Assembly: GCF_000340215.1 (NCBI RefSeq)
Contig: NW_006921534.1
Location: forward strand, 682,001-746,000
Source: Pseudocercospora fijiensis CIRAD86
Taxonomy: Eukaryota > Ascomycota > Dothideomycetes > Mycosphaerellales > Mycosphaerellaceae
DNA: 64,000 nt
Direction: 5' to 3'
Each line of letters begins with the position of its first letter. Within the stretch, counting starts at the first letter, position 1. The position numbers were made by a program, and so were the translations under genes. Positions 32,795 through 43,712 of the stretch are shown here, one piece after another. Under the pieces are notes generated by a model. That model was not told the DNA's origin and searched no databases. It worked only from the letters and a program-made list of their open reading frames with translations.

Positions 32795-33610
32795 AGGTGG
32801 CGTTAGGCATGACGTATGATGTGTGATGAGTGTGATTATGTACTATTACGGTCGAAACGACAGGAGATTGGGGAGGGGGAGGGAGCAGCTGGGCGTGCTT
32901 GAATGATACCAAAAGCGAAAGGCGGGTTGAGGTCAGCTTGGTCTTACTTCGATGATGTCTTCTCCCTCACGATAAATGGAACGATTCTTCTTGCTGCCAG
33001 TTTGCTACGATGTCTCTACCCCTCTGCAGTGATGGAGGAGATTGCAGCACTCAAGCGTGACTTGTTTAGCTGGGGTCATGGCGATATGAAATTTCGAATC
33101 AGCAGCTCTGATATGCATGATTCCACTGGTTGCTTTGGATCAATTTCAACCGCGTGTGAATGGTTGTCACTCTGAGAACCTTTCGTCGAGTTGTTCTTCT
33201 CTTGGCGTCGACATGGAGCATCAAGTGAACAGCTGCAGCCAGCCGCTAGTCTCCGTTTTCTGTGAGCCAGTCGTGCTCTGCGCCGTGCAATTGCCGTTCC
33301 GAAGTCTGCGCCGCAGTTTCTATCCTGCAGTCCCGCCAAGCCTCGCACTCAGTCGAGCAATTTGCATCGCTTGCCCTGCACCGACTTCGAGACCTCTGCG
33401 ACGAAGCAACCCATCCACCCAACGACCACAACAACACCGGTGAGTGCCTCCGAATCTTCCAACATCGACATCCACACGAGAGCCCTCGATCCGATCACAC
33501 ATGCACGATTCCCACACGAATTCCTCCGCAGCATCTCCGTTGCAGCCCGCTACAATTCGAGCGCAGAAAACCTCGAACCGGACTTCCACTGACATACATT
33601 CGCAGCAATC
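32795..33610. other. Intergenic and RPS23 5' region
   Basis: 3' UTR of the disordered protein, then the promoter and 5' UTR of RPS23. The stretch from 33400 is CA-rich and pyrimidine-rich, as in many ribosomal protein leaders. No other gene seen. Confidence 0.55.
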
Positions 33611-34223
33611 ATGGGTAAGGGCAAGCCAAGAGGTCTTTTGGCCGCACGAAAGCTTCGCAACCACCGCCGTGAACAGCAGTGGGCCGATCTTCACTACAAG
33701 AAGCGACTGTTGGGTACCGCATACAAGTCCTCGCCATTCGGAGTACGTATCATCCACCACATCACATGGCCATTTCTGGGGAAGTAGCAGGATAAGGAGA
33801 GGAGAATCTGAGCGATTGCGCCATGGGATGGACTTGCGCGAACATGGGCTAACATCCATCAAGGGTTCTTCACACGCAAAGGGCATTGTCCTCGAAAAGG
33901 TCGGTGTTGAGGCCAAGCAGCCCAACTCCGCCATCCGGAAGTGTGTGCGTGTGCAGCTCATCAAGAACGGCAAGAAGGTCACTGCTTTCGGTACGAATAC
34001 AACATTCCATCGGCACATCTGGGTCCCCACTAATTGCTTACCAGTGCCAAACGACGGTTGCTTGAACTTTGTGGATGAGAACGACGAGGTCCTGCTTGCT
34101 GGTTTCGGTCGCAAGGGCAAGGCCAAGGGTGATATTCCCGGTGTGCGATTCAAGGTCGTCAAGGTTTCTGGTGTCGGTCTCAGTGCTCTGTGGAAGGAGA
34201 AGAAGGAAAAGCCACGTTCGTAA
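33611..34223 (+). CDS. RPS23: 40S ribosomal protein S23 (uS12)
   Basis: Three exons, 33611-33742, 33864-33990 and 34045-34223, with introns of 121 and 54 nt (GTACGT..AAG, GTACGA..CAG), give 145 aa, the usual family length. The protein starts [16 protein letters not shown], contains [15 protein letters not shown] with the Pro-Asn-Ser loop that sits at the decoding centre, and ends in a basic Lys-rich tail. It is part of the small subunit and acts in decoding fidelity. Intron 2 is a multiple of three without stops, so an unspliced reading frame also runs through it; the spliced form is the one that matches the family. Confidence 0.97.
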
Positions 34224-35092
34224 ACGTAACGACATATGATCATGCATGCAGGCGATGGGTTAAATCAACACGGCGTTTGAAGAGCGGCATCGTTCAGGTC
34301 GTCCATGGTGGCTATTACAACCGAAGCAGGACACTTTCACACATGAGAGCCGCATGAATGGGGCCATAGGGTTACTCTAGAGAGCAAGCACTACTACTGT
34401 GGAATGAGAAGTCTTGCGTTGGCCGACCGTCACGCGAGTCGTATAAAAGTCTGCACATGGCTGGCATCTTGGGCTGTGACATGCAAAGCAAAGGAAATCA
34501 AGTACCCACGTCATGTTTGCTCTTGACATATGCTTATAGAAGTCCGGCCAAGTCCTCTTCGGTACACTGCTGTACGAGCACGATCACTTTGCGCATCTCA
34601 GTCTCTCGGATGTCATTCGGCATGAACACTTTTGCCGTCTTTGCCGCGACAGGACTCCCACGTCCGCCCATATTCTACCAATCACTGCTGGCTGAAGAGG
34701 ACTGAAGAGCGCATCATCGGCAGGCAAAACTGCTTCTGACCAGCGATAACCGATTCCGATGGCAGAGATGGCCAGTTTCGTCTTCTGAAAGTCCGATGTA
34801 CAGCGGGTGTGATTGTTCTCTTAACCACCTAGGCTCGTTTCGTGAGCGCGAGCTTGGTTGGTAACCTCGGCCCTTGGTTTATCGAACATTAGCCCCAGCA
34901 TCCCCGCCACTACTTTTGTTGCTGCGACAGTACGTGCTCGAGTCGACGGCACGTTCCCATAACTATACAATCTTCTCTGCCATTCCTCAACTGCTTATTT
35001 GCTTGAACTGAATAGCCACCTCACGTCCGCCTGATCGGAGCAAGAAACTCATCTTCGACACCATCTGATCTGACTGGAGAACAAACGTCAAG
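34224..35092. other. Intergenic between RPS23 and the thiolase
   Basis: 870 bp. Apart from the small minus-strand frame annotated separately (34534-34671), no recognisable gene. It contains the thiolase promoter. Confidence 0.5.
34534..34671 (-). CDS. Possible small protein or last exon, 45 codons
   Basis: An ATG at 34671 opens a 45-codon frame to TAA at 34534 with protein-like text (KTAKVFMPNDIRETEMRKVI) of balanced composition. It is directly preceded by TTGGTAG, which would serve as a splice acceptor, so it may be a terminal exon. A candidate upstream coding patch reads FDKPRAEVTNQARAHETSL near 34810-34890, but I could not find a phase-compatible donor. Unrecognised; could be chance. Confidence 0.3.
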   Translation of the reverse strand: MGGRGSPVAAKTAKVFMPNDIRETEMRKVIVLVQQCTEEDLAGLL

Positions 35093-36619
35093 ATGGCCGC
35101 CAAAGCAGCGAAGAACAAGCCACCGGTTTATGTGTGAGTCTCCCACAAGGCCTATGTCCATCCTGGGATGGCAATTTCTGACACTTTCCAGCCTTGGTGT
35201 GGGCATGACCAAATTCATCAAGCCCCGCGGCAAGGTCGACTACACTGAACTCGGGTTCGAAGCAGGCGTCAAAGCGATGATCGACGCACAAGTCAACTAC
35301 GATGACATTAACGCAGGCGTCGCATGCTACTGCTACGGAGATTCAACCTGCGGCCAACGAGTCTTTTACCAATTCGGCATGACCCAGATCCCCATCTACA
35401 ACGTCAACAACAACTGTTCCACCGGCTCAACAGGTCTCCACCTTGGACGAACCATGATCGCAGGCGGTATGGCCGACGCAGTCCTCGTTGTCGGGTTCGA
35501 AAAGATGAACCCAGGCTCCCTCCAATCCTACTTCCTCGACCGTGCCAACCCAACCGGGACCACAGGCCAAATGATGATGGCCACCCGCGGCCGCACCAAC
35601 GCTCCCGAAGCCGCCCAACTCTTCGGCAACGCAGGACGAGAATACAAAGAGAAATTCGGCGCCAAAAACGAAGACTTCGCAGAAATCGGCCGCATCAACC
35701 ACGAACACTCCAAACGCAACCCCTACTCCCAATTCATGCAAGAATACACCCTCGAAGAAATCATGAAGTCCCCTATGATCCACGAACCTTTGACCAAACT
35801 CCAATGCTGCCCCACCTCCGACGGCGGCGCAGCCGCAGTCCTCGTCTCCCAAGCCTTCCTCGACGCCCGCCCTCATCTAAAAGACCAAGCCATCCTCATC
35901 GCAGGCCAAACCCTCGCAACAGACTCTCCATCCCTCTTCTCCCGCTCCTCAATCGACCTCATGGGCTTCGACATGACCCGCTACGCCGCTCGCACAGCCA
36001 TGGAAGAAGCCGGCGTCCAACCCTCCGACGTAAAAGTCTGCGAACTCCANNNNNNNNNNNNNNNNNNNNNNNNNNNNNNNNNNNNNNNNNNNNNNNNNNN
36101 NNNNNNNNNNNNNNNNNNNNNNNNNNNNNNNNNNNNNNNNNNNNNNNNNACGAAATGATCACCATCGACGCTCTGGGCCTGTCGGAGCATGGAAAAGCCC
36201 ACCTCATGGTCCGAAACGGAGATATCACCTACGGAGGCAAAATGGTCATAAACCCTTCCGGAGGTCTCATCTCAAAAGGCCATCCGCTCGGCGCCACGGG
36301 CATTGCGCAATGTGCGGAACTCGTGTGGCATTTGAGGGGTTGGGCGAATAATCGTCTTGTTCCGGATACGACGGTGGCGCTGCAGCATAATTTGGGGTTG
36401 GGGGGTGCGGTGGTTTGTACTGTGTATAAGAGGGCGGATGGTCAGGCCCCGAAGAAGGTTGGGGATGAGGAGGTTGCGAGGAAGACGAGGTTTGGATATA
36501 ATCCTGCGACTCAGGCGAAGGGGTTTACGAAGAAGCAGGCGGATGAGGTTAGGTCGAAGAAGGCGAGGAGTGAGTGGGCTTTGCAGGATGTTGAGAAGAA
36601 GGTTGAGAGTAGGTTTTAG
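35093..36619 (+). CDS. Peroxisomal SCP-x/SCP2-type 3-ketoacyl-CoA thiolase (interrupted by assembly gap)
   Basis: Exon 1 35093-35133 and exon 2 35192-36619, with a 58 nt intron. VNNNCSTGS holds the nucleophilic Cys, and the C-terminal [17 protein letters not shown] holds the catalytic His. No SCP2 lipid-binding domain follows, so this is the stand-alone thiolase form used in beta-oxidation of branched or side-chain acyl-CoA. The protein ends SRF, a weak PTS1-like tripeptide. A run of exactly 100 N (36050-36149) sits in the codons before [10 protein letters not shown]. The reading frame differs on the two sides because the gap length is arbitrary. Codon use changes near 36330, where the 3' end becomes GG-rich. 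Confidence 0.92.
36050..36149. other. Assembly gap, 100 N inside the thiolase gene
   Basis: Exactly 100 N, the conventional placeholder for unknown length. By family conservation the missing piece should encode the remainder of a His-Asp-Cys-Phe-Ser-Ala-Asn stretch, about 17 bp. Confidence 0.99.
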
Positions 36620-36733
36620 GGAAAGGGTATGAGGAAGATGGTGATGATGACCACAGGATCAGAAGTTTTGTGAGTTATAGCATTGTAAGGTATCATGGTA
36701 TCTATCATTCATCATCCGATCATGACTGAGTTC

Positions 36734-39299
36734 TCACTTCCCGAAATGCATGCCTTTACTCGGATCCCAAGTCCCTCCCACAGGCGCTTTTGGCTGTCCT
36801 CCGGCTGGAGCTCCAAAGACAATAGGCATGTTCTCGTTCCAAGTCTGGTTCTGCGGCATGGGTGGGCTCTGTACAGCAGCGACGGGAGGCGGGTTAGCAC
36901 TGACTCGCTGTGGCATGGGTGCTGCGAGAGGTGCTTCTGGAGGCGCGGCGGGCTGCACACTACCTCTTCGACTCGCAGCTTCGGCAGCTCTTTGATGAAG
37001 CAAGCTCTGTTGAGTATCTTGCTGTAATTGCAGACCAGCCATGGCCGTCGACAGATCCGTCTCAAGCCCACTCGCTTCTTGTCGCCGAGAATAGTGGAAA
37101 TTTCGGCATTCGTCTCGGAACCGCGTGGTAATCGCTGCGAGATCGTTGTAGAATTTTCGTCCCGTCTCGAGATTGCGCATGATCTCTTTGTAGGCGGTGT
37201 ATGCATTCTCAAGATTTTGAAGTGCCATCTCGCGCTCTTTGGAGCTCGAATCTCCTCGCTTCGCCGCCTGAAAAGACTGATTTGCTTGCTCCACTCGGCT
37301 CAGAAGCTGGTCTTGCTCGCGCTCCTCCGTCTTCAACGAACTCTGGTCACTGTCGTACTTCTTGAGTCGTTCGTCGAATAGATTTTCGAATTGTGATGCC
37401 TGGACTGGCATCATCGGAAATTCACGCTCGAGCCGAGCAGCTTCTCGAAGGAGGTCTTGATTCACATCATCCGCTTTCGTCTTCAAACGAAGAGTTTCGA
37501 CTTTCTTCCTTCTGCGGCTTTCTAGCCGGCTAATCTCGTTGAGCGTTGCCCGCAGTTGATTTGCTTCTCGCTCTACCTTTGCTGTCATCGTTGCGCGTCT
37601 CGACGAGGGCACGTAGTCCTCCAGATCGCGATCGTTACCGCTAAGTAGTCTGATGAGCGACTCATTTTCCCGAAGCTTGGCCTGCACAGTCTTGTCCGTT
37701 TGGTCAGCTGCCTTGAGCCATCCATCTATATCGTTGACCTGCTGATACAGCTTCGGCTGCACATCTTTACCAGCAGGTCGTGTCCACCGATCGGTGCCGA
37801 ACTTTCTTCGAGCAGCTTCGTCTTCACCAGCTTCTGTTCGCAGCGAGTCAATGCCTTCTTGATAAAGGACGCGGTTATTGGCCTTGAGCTTTTCTGTGTC
37901 TGCAATGGTGTTGTGCAATCGATGCACGCCACCTGCTTGACGGACCTCATCTGCGTGGCTTGCAAGGCCTGGTGGCAGTCCAAGCGGCTTCTCCAGTGCC
38001 TGCAGTGATCCTGGCAGATTGAGGCTTGACAGTAGCTCGTGTATTCGAGCGGTCATGGCTTCGAGTTCCGAGATGATGGTGTTGTTGACCAGTCGATCTC
38101 TCCTGTCGGCATAGATGGATGCCGCGACATGTACGCTGTAAGGAACAAGCTTACTGAAGAGTGGCTTTCCTAACTCCGCATGATCCTCGAGCATCTTTTG
38201 CGATTCAGCGACTTCCTTAGGCACTCGTGACTGCACCATTCCTGCTCGGTCTAACGGTCTGAGCTCACTCTTGGGAGGCTCGGGTTGGAGATAGATTGTG
38301 TCATTGTCCTTCTCAGCTCTTTTCAAATCCTCCGAGACTCTGTTCTTGAGCCCATTCAAGTCTCCTTGTACTGCCTTGTTGACGTGTCGCGACTCAGCCA
38401 AAGCCAGATTGACGCAGTTCAGACTATCCCTGAGCCTGGCGACCTCCTCGCCGTACTTCCTCTTCTCTAGACAATCGCATGCAGCGCGGTACTGTGCAGC
38501 CGCGGCGAAGTGATGATGTTTTGCATTGACATGATGTATCCACTCGCTCCGTATGCTTTCCGACTTCAGGCTCCAGTCGTTGGCATCATTGTACAGATCG
38601 CTGACCTTAGCTGCGAGCTTGGCAATGATGGCGTCTTTCATGCCGTCCTTGACAGCTTTTTGCCAGAAACATTCCTGAGCTTCGGCGAGCATCAGCGCTT
38701 CTAAGGCTTCCAGCGTGCTCGGATCAAGGTTCTCGGGTGGTGCTGCTCGCATGTCTGGGACCACGTTCTCTCGCAAGTGCTTGAATGTGCCTGCGGCGAA
38801 GCAGAAGTTGTTGGCAGCTGTCTTCAGACCATCTCCAGTGGCTCGATTGGAAGAGATGGCGAGCTGCGAGTACATCGCGGCGAGGTTGAAGAGGACGTTG
38901 GCGAGCTCGAAGCGTATGTTGTTCTCAGTCTGCGGTCTGTCGACATGGTAGCCAAATGAGGGATACCAGACGAAGTTTGCGCCTATCTAAACGATGTATC
39001 TCGGTCAGCCATCTCTTTTATCTCATCCTCCAGCTTCTGTTTGCACGTACATCGACCGGGAACTTCCCTCCCATGTAGACGAGCTGTGCCGCATAGGACT
39101 GGATCTTCTTGACGCCGCTGCTATGCGGCTCGAGCGCATTGACTGCATCTCTGCGAAGCTGATCGATGATTTCAAGATCTCGTGCGAACTCGTTTGGATG
39201 CTGATCGTACTTGGTCGAGATGTGGTTTCGGATGGCTTCTGAGAGAGTGATGCTATGCGTGCGTCTGAAGGGGATCTGGAGGATGTTGCCGGCCTGCAT
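36734..39299 (-). CDS. palA: pH-response regulator PalA/Rim20 (BRO1 domain)
   Basis: Exon 1 39299-39051 and exon 2 38986-36734, with a 64 nt intron in phase 0, give 833 aa. The start MQAGNILQIPFRRTHSI is the family N-terminus. A BRO1 domain fills about residues 1-380 (IGANFVWYPSF.., MYSQLA). A helical V domain with coiled-coil character (about 400-710) follows, and a Pro/Gln-rich tail ends WDPSKGMHFGK. PalA links ESCRT-III (Vps32) to the YPXL motifs of the PacC transcription factor in the alkaline-pH signalling pathway. Its ATG lies only about 100 bp from the edge of a RIP-treated transposon, so most of its upstream region is transposon. Confidence 0.94.
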
Positions 39300-39410
39300 T
39301 TTGCGAAGCCGTTCTACAATGACGGGCACATGGGAAGACCTCACTCTTGGCGAGACAGCCAACACAGGTGCACAGTCAGCAGAGCCTCAATGGCGGGGCG
39401 GGACGGAGCT

Positions 39411-39437
39411 CCATACATACCAGATTGTCAATAGAGG
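39411..39437 (+). repeat. Left TIR core of the integrase-type element
   Basis: 26 of 27 bases match 43495-43521 in reverse complement; the one difference is a transition. The outward GGAG is also shared. Confidence 0.88.
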
Positions 39438-39499
39438 GTTGGCTTCACTTTAGTCTATTGTCGCTTCCTATTATTCCTGTACCTTCCTTACTAACCTTA

Positions 39500-40364
39500 C
39501 TATACCTATTGTCGCGACAAACCTTACTTAGACTTATAACTTCGCGCCTTGCCTCGCAATATTCTTCTTCTATCGATACCGATACTAATAGCGATACCGA
39601 TAGTAGTAGCCGCTATAACTAGTATTCCGCGCGACCTTATTCTTAGCGCAGCTTTAGCAGCTTTAGTAGCTTTAGCTTTAGTAGCGCAGTTACTAGCAGC
39701 GTAGTTACTAGTAGCGCAGTTACTAGTAGCGTACTTACTAGTAGGAGGAGGAGAATATTTATCGTAAGTCGCGAGGCGTATCGCTATAGACTCGCTACTA
39801 ACTCGCTCTAGACTTCGACGCCCTACGACTATAAATACCTACGATTTCTAGTATTATAGCGCGTAGATATAGCAAGAGCTACTCGATTAAATAGCGATAC
39901 CGGATAAGAAGAAGGCAGTATTAAATAGACTACGGAAATATAAGGCTACTAGACTTATTATAGAAACGGACTCTAGCAAGCTTGTACTAGCGCTATGCTA
40001 CTACTATATACGCTCTAATAACTTTAAGTATCGTATACTTAATACTAAGGGCGAGCGAGTCTACGCTTATTATAAGTATAAGGGCAAGTCTAGCTATACG
40101 GCTAGTATAGAGGTTAAAGAAGACGATAGAAACAGCGAGCTAGCCGCGATATAGGCGCGAGTCGAGGCTATAGAGGCAAAGAATGCTACATTAGAAGCAA
40201 AGATTAAGGAATTAGAAGCTAGGTTCGATAAGTTAGAAGGATATTGCCTCTCTTAGTTTAAATAGCTTAAGAATAAGGCTATTATTAAGTCTAAGGATAT
40301 ATATACGATATAGAAGGAGCTATAGCTAAATAGCGATCGCGAGCTACTAGTAGATAATGTTTAA
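39500..40364 (+). pseudogene. Second ORF of the integrase-type element: Cys-containing, coiled-coil protein
   Basis: One frame ending in TAA at 40362-40364 reads as protein for about 290 codons, broken only by TAG/TAA that fit CAG, CAA or TGG. In order: a Ser/Val-rich start (uncertain), DSLLTRSRLRRPTTINTYDF, DKKKAVLNRLRKYKA, then ALCYYYIRSNNFKYRI..GERVYAYYKYKGKSSY. The last is a pattern of regularly spaced Cys and Tyr codons (Tyr from Cys by G-to-A would make a zinc-binding CxxC pair). A Glu/Ala/Lys coiled coil near 40190-40235 and a short tail follow. Unrecognised. It lies convergent to the transposase. The start is approximate. Confidence 0.62.
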
Positions 40365-40367
40365 GGA

Positions 40368-40422
40368 GCGAGTCTATAGCGAGTCTATAGCGAGTCTATA
40401 GCGAGTCTATAGCGAGTCTATA
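40368..40422. repeat. Five tandem copies of an 11 bp unit GCGAGTCTATA
   Basis: Perfect 5 x 11 bp array, four bases after the second-ORF stop. Diverged copies of the unit recur at 42074-42103. Confidence 0.9.
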
Positions 40423-40516
40423 TTTCTATTTTATTTCTTCTTCGATCGTATCTCTATAGATAATAGATTAACTAGCTTCTAAGTACGCTTTAGCTTCTAA
40501 CTCTTCTATCCGCTCT

Positions 40517-40625
40517 AACTATCTTGCTAACTACCTTACTAGCTATCTTGCTAGCTATCTTACTAACTATCTTGCTAGCTACCTTGCTAACTATCTTGCT
40601 AGCTATCTTGCTAGCTATCTTGCTA
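40517..40625. repeat. Degenerate 12 bp tandem array (CTATCTTGCTAG)
   Basis: About nine imperfect copies of a 12 bp unit inside the transposon, between its two ORFs. Confidence 0.75.
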
Positions 40626-41849
40626 GTCCTTAGCTTCGCTCGACTCTTTTAGAATAGGCGTAACTCGCGGTAGCCTCGCGGTGTCCTCGCCGCTTAGGTT
40701 AATAAACTTAGGCGGCTTTTTAGTATCGATTATCTTCTCCTTCTATAGCTTCTCTTACTTAATCTCTATAGATAGAACAACCCCGTCCTAACTCGCTATA
40801 GCACTCGCGCTACTACTCGTAGTAGGAGTACTTAGCCGGTACTTTCGCTTTAGTTGCCTTTATTACTATAGCTTCCGCTATTGTTAGATATAGATTTTAA
40901 GGTAATAGATTAGTAGCTGCTTTGTTGCTTTCCCTCCTATTTACGGTTTAAAGAGCATAAGAGCCTGTTTAACTAGTCCTAGGCCGAGTGCTTTAGATAA
41001 GACTTTATCTAGTAACAAGCGCTTCTTATCGAAATTAGTATAGAAGAAGTGCTCCGTATAGTCGTCGACCTAATAGACGCTACCTTACGGTAGGTCCTTA
41101 GCGTTAATCCGACTAAGAACCTAGTCTATAAGTAATATATTAGCTTCTTCGAAGTCTTTGTTAGACTAGATATTAGTAATAGAAGTCTATAGGACTAGCG
41201 GATTATATTCCTATAGGTCGACTCTATCCCTACGAGAAACCTCTACTCGCTAGCTAAAAACTAAATAGCGGCAGGTAAATAATGCCTTTGTTAGCTCCTT
41301 TAATGCTTGTATAGGTGTTAGTAGACGTTGCGAGAGGCTCCGAGATCTAGCATTTAGTCGAGAAGTTAGCTTATACTACTAAATAGCAGCATTGCGTATA
41401 GTATTCGCTGCCTTAGGTAGAGAAGGGAACGCATTAAAGCCTCGTACTATACTCGCAGTTGAACTCGTAGTAGCAGCAGCTGCTACCGCTGCTGCTACTA
41501 ACGGCTCGCGTATAAATCGCTCGGTTAGTAGATTAGGGTTCTTAAGACTATATTAGTTACAGAATGCGTATGTTTTTAATAGTGTTATATAGTTAGCGCC
41601 GGTAATAGTATAAAAGGTACCCTAGACAGGCATTGTTAGCAGTAGAACTAAGGTAGAACTATAGCAGTAGTTAGTATAGAGGTAGAACAAGATAGGAATT
41701 AAAAGATTAAGAAGGAAATAGAACTAAAATAAGCGATTCGCGGCCGGCTCGCGGCCGGCTCGTAGATCCCTTATTTTAGATTAGTATATATTATTTGCAA
41801 ACTCAATTAATCTAGCCCCGGTATTCGCCCTACCTAACGTCTAATTACG

Positions 41850-43409
41850 AGCTGCTAATAGCTTGTCTAACTCTATTAGTTTAGGCCCTAACCCTATAGC
41901 TATATGCTCGGCAATTAGCTGTCGAAGAAGTAAGTATACCTAGCGGTAAACTCGCTCTCTATCGCTATTATTCTCGCTACTACTAACTAGATACGAGAAG
42001 CCGCGAGTCTATAATACTATCTAACACTAAGTAAGCGTAGCCTCGGGCAGGTAGGCTTCAAGATCTAGGAATAAGCGAGTCTATTAGCGAGTCTATAGCG
42101 AGTACTATAGAATCTAATATATACCGAATCCTTAAAGGTCTTGCTCTATATTATTAAGTACGCCGTTAGGCATAGGAATACCTTAATAAGAATGCCCGCT
42201 TAGCTCTAGATAATAGTATAGAATATGCGAAATACCTAGTACGACGTATAGTCGATTAGCCTGCTTCCTAATCCGATAGCTATTCTAGAGGTAAACAAAT
42301 TCGAGGACTTTATAGCGTATAATTAGTATATAGACTGCAAGGAAGGCAATCCGATCGGCTAGCAGTTTAGCATCGTATAGTAACTCGCGTAGCAACTCGT
42401 AAAAATAGCCCCTCTAGCTATTTAATGCGGGTACTTGCTAGCGCTACTATACCTTAATCCGCTAGTTTATCTTGCTTATACCGTATTTAAAGCAGTCTTC
42501 GAAAGCTAGTAGTTCTAGTTCTAGTTCTAGTTCCGGTTCTAGGTTACTACGAGTCGTAAGGCGAGTCGTAAGGCGAGTCGTATAGTAAGCGTCCGCGGCT
42601 AGGATCGTTTCTGCCCTACGGTCTAATCGGATAATCTATAGTATTATACTACTATTCTTAATCGTTGCAATATATTAAGCGAGTACGGATATAGCTATAC
42701 GGCTAGTAATCCCTACGTAGACCTAGATAATATAACGCGAGTAGACATTAATAGCTACGTAGATCTATATCCCCTAATACTCGAATTTATAGTAAGCATC
42801 TATTAATATTGCGTAGCTAGGGCCTAGTATAATAATCGCTCTATAGTACTCTCGCGCCCGCTCGTAGCGGACTCGCAACCCTTTAGGATTTATTAAGCAA
42901 GCTATACGATATAGCCGATCTCTACTAATAATATTATATTTAGACCTAATATAGGTATATAGGTGCCGTCGGCTAAAGGACTCTACTATAGACTTCTCGA
43001 GCTCTTCCTATAAGACCTCTACTATCTCCTCTTCCGCTTCTATCTATCTATCTCGCGATAATGCCTTCTTTAATCTAAGCTCTTAACGTATCTATTAATA
43101 TCTCCGCTAGCTAATATTAAATCTATCTATCTTTAGTACTTTAACCGCTTCTTTATTAATTAAGCGTAAAGCGGAGAAGGTATATACGACTCGGATCTTT
43201 AGTGCCTCGATATTATTAACTCGGTTATAGTAAGCGTAATAGCTATAATTAACCCCCTATTCCTTAAGCCTCCGATAAAGCGTAGAAAGAGCTATCTAGT
43301 AACTAGTCTCTTATATAAAGTACTATAGGATTTCGCCTTATATAGTGCCGCTATTAACTTGTAAGATTATCTAAGCCCTCTATAGCGAGAGATCGATACG
43401 TAGAGGCAT
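41850..43409 (-). pseudogene. Decayed integrase-core (rve-type) transposase
   Basis: An ATG at 43409, about 120 bp inside the right end, opens a minus-strand frame reading MPLRIDLSL and on, with TAG/TAA as the only breaks in the first part. It includes STLYRRLKE (helix-turn-helix-like), LYRIACLINPKGLRVRYE, ILIDAYYKFEYWGIQIY, INVYSRYI..YVGITSR, and later EDCFKYGISKIN.RIK. This is the layout of the fungal integrase-core transposase family: DG/DAY first Asp, AIDAYSRY second Asp, and the NxRIE Glu, here altered. The C-terminal border is uncertain. Confidence 0.72.
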
Positions 43410-43494
43410 TTTGCGAGTCGATAGCGAGTATAGTGCGAGGGCAAACATAGAAAGTGGGTTGGTCGTGGAGGTAGGTTGGTAGAGGCGGTAAGAA

Positions 43495-43521
43495 CCTCCA
43501 TTGACAATCTGGTATGTATGG
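43495..43521 (-). repeat. Right TIR core of the integrase-type element
   Basis: Reverse-complement partner of 39411-39437; followed by GGCGGGGC at 43532-43539. Confidence 0.88.
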
Positions 43522-43688
43522 GCCTCCCTAGGGCGGGGCCATCTGGTGAAGGTGGCGCTTGGACGGAAATAGACGCGGATGAGCAAGTATTCTCTCAATG
43601 TGGTAGAAAGGCGAAGGCGAAAGAGCACGGGATTTTGCTATTGATGTTGGCTTTGGCTCCCTGTTCCTGAACCAGCACGAGTGTATTC

Positions 43689-43712
43689 TACCGCTACCGC
43701 TACCGCTACCGC
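43689..43712. repeat. (TACCGC)4 microsatellite
   Basis: Four exact 6 bp units in the presumed ATX1 promoter or 5' UTR. Confidence 0.9.

Larger units (their letters stand above)
39400..43531. mobile_element. RIP-inactivated TIR element with integrase-type transposase and a second ORF
   Basis: A 27 bp inverted repeat at 39411-39437 (CCATACATACCAGATTGTCA..) matches the reverse complement of 43495-43521 with one A/G difference; looser similarity extends outward. GGCGGGGC occurs just outside on both sides (39392-39399 and 43532-43539), a plausible 8 bp target duplication that sets these limits. The interior is heavily TA-rich. A minus-strand frame from 43409 reads as an integrase-core transposase, and a plus-strand frame ending at 40364 is a different protein. 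The element sits between the divergent PalA and ATX1 genes. Superfamily is uncertain because the TIR ends are not canonical. Confidence 0.8.

Noticed and set aside
33444..34223. 259-codon open frame over RPS23
   Set aside because: It reads the 5' UTR and intron 1 in the wrong frame before joining RPS23 exons 2-3; only the spliced model matches the ribosomal protein.
35427..35876. 149-codon minus-strand frame inside the thiolase
   Set aside because: Antisense shadow produced by the biased codon use of the thiolase gene.
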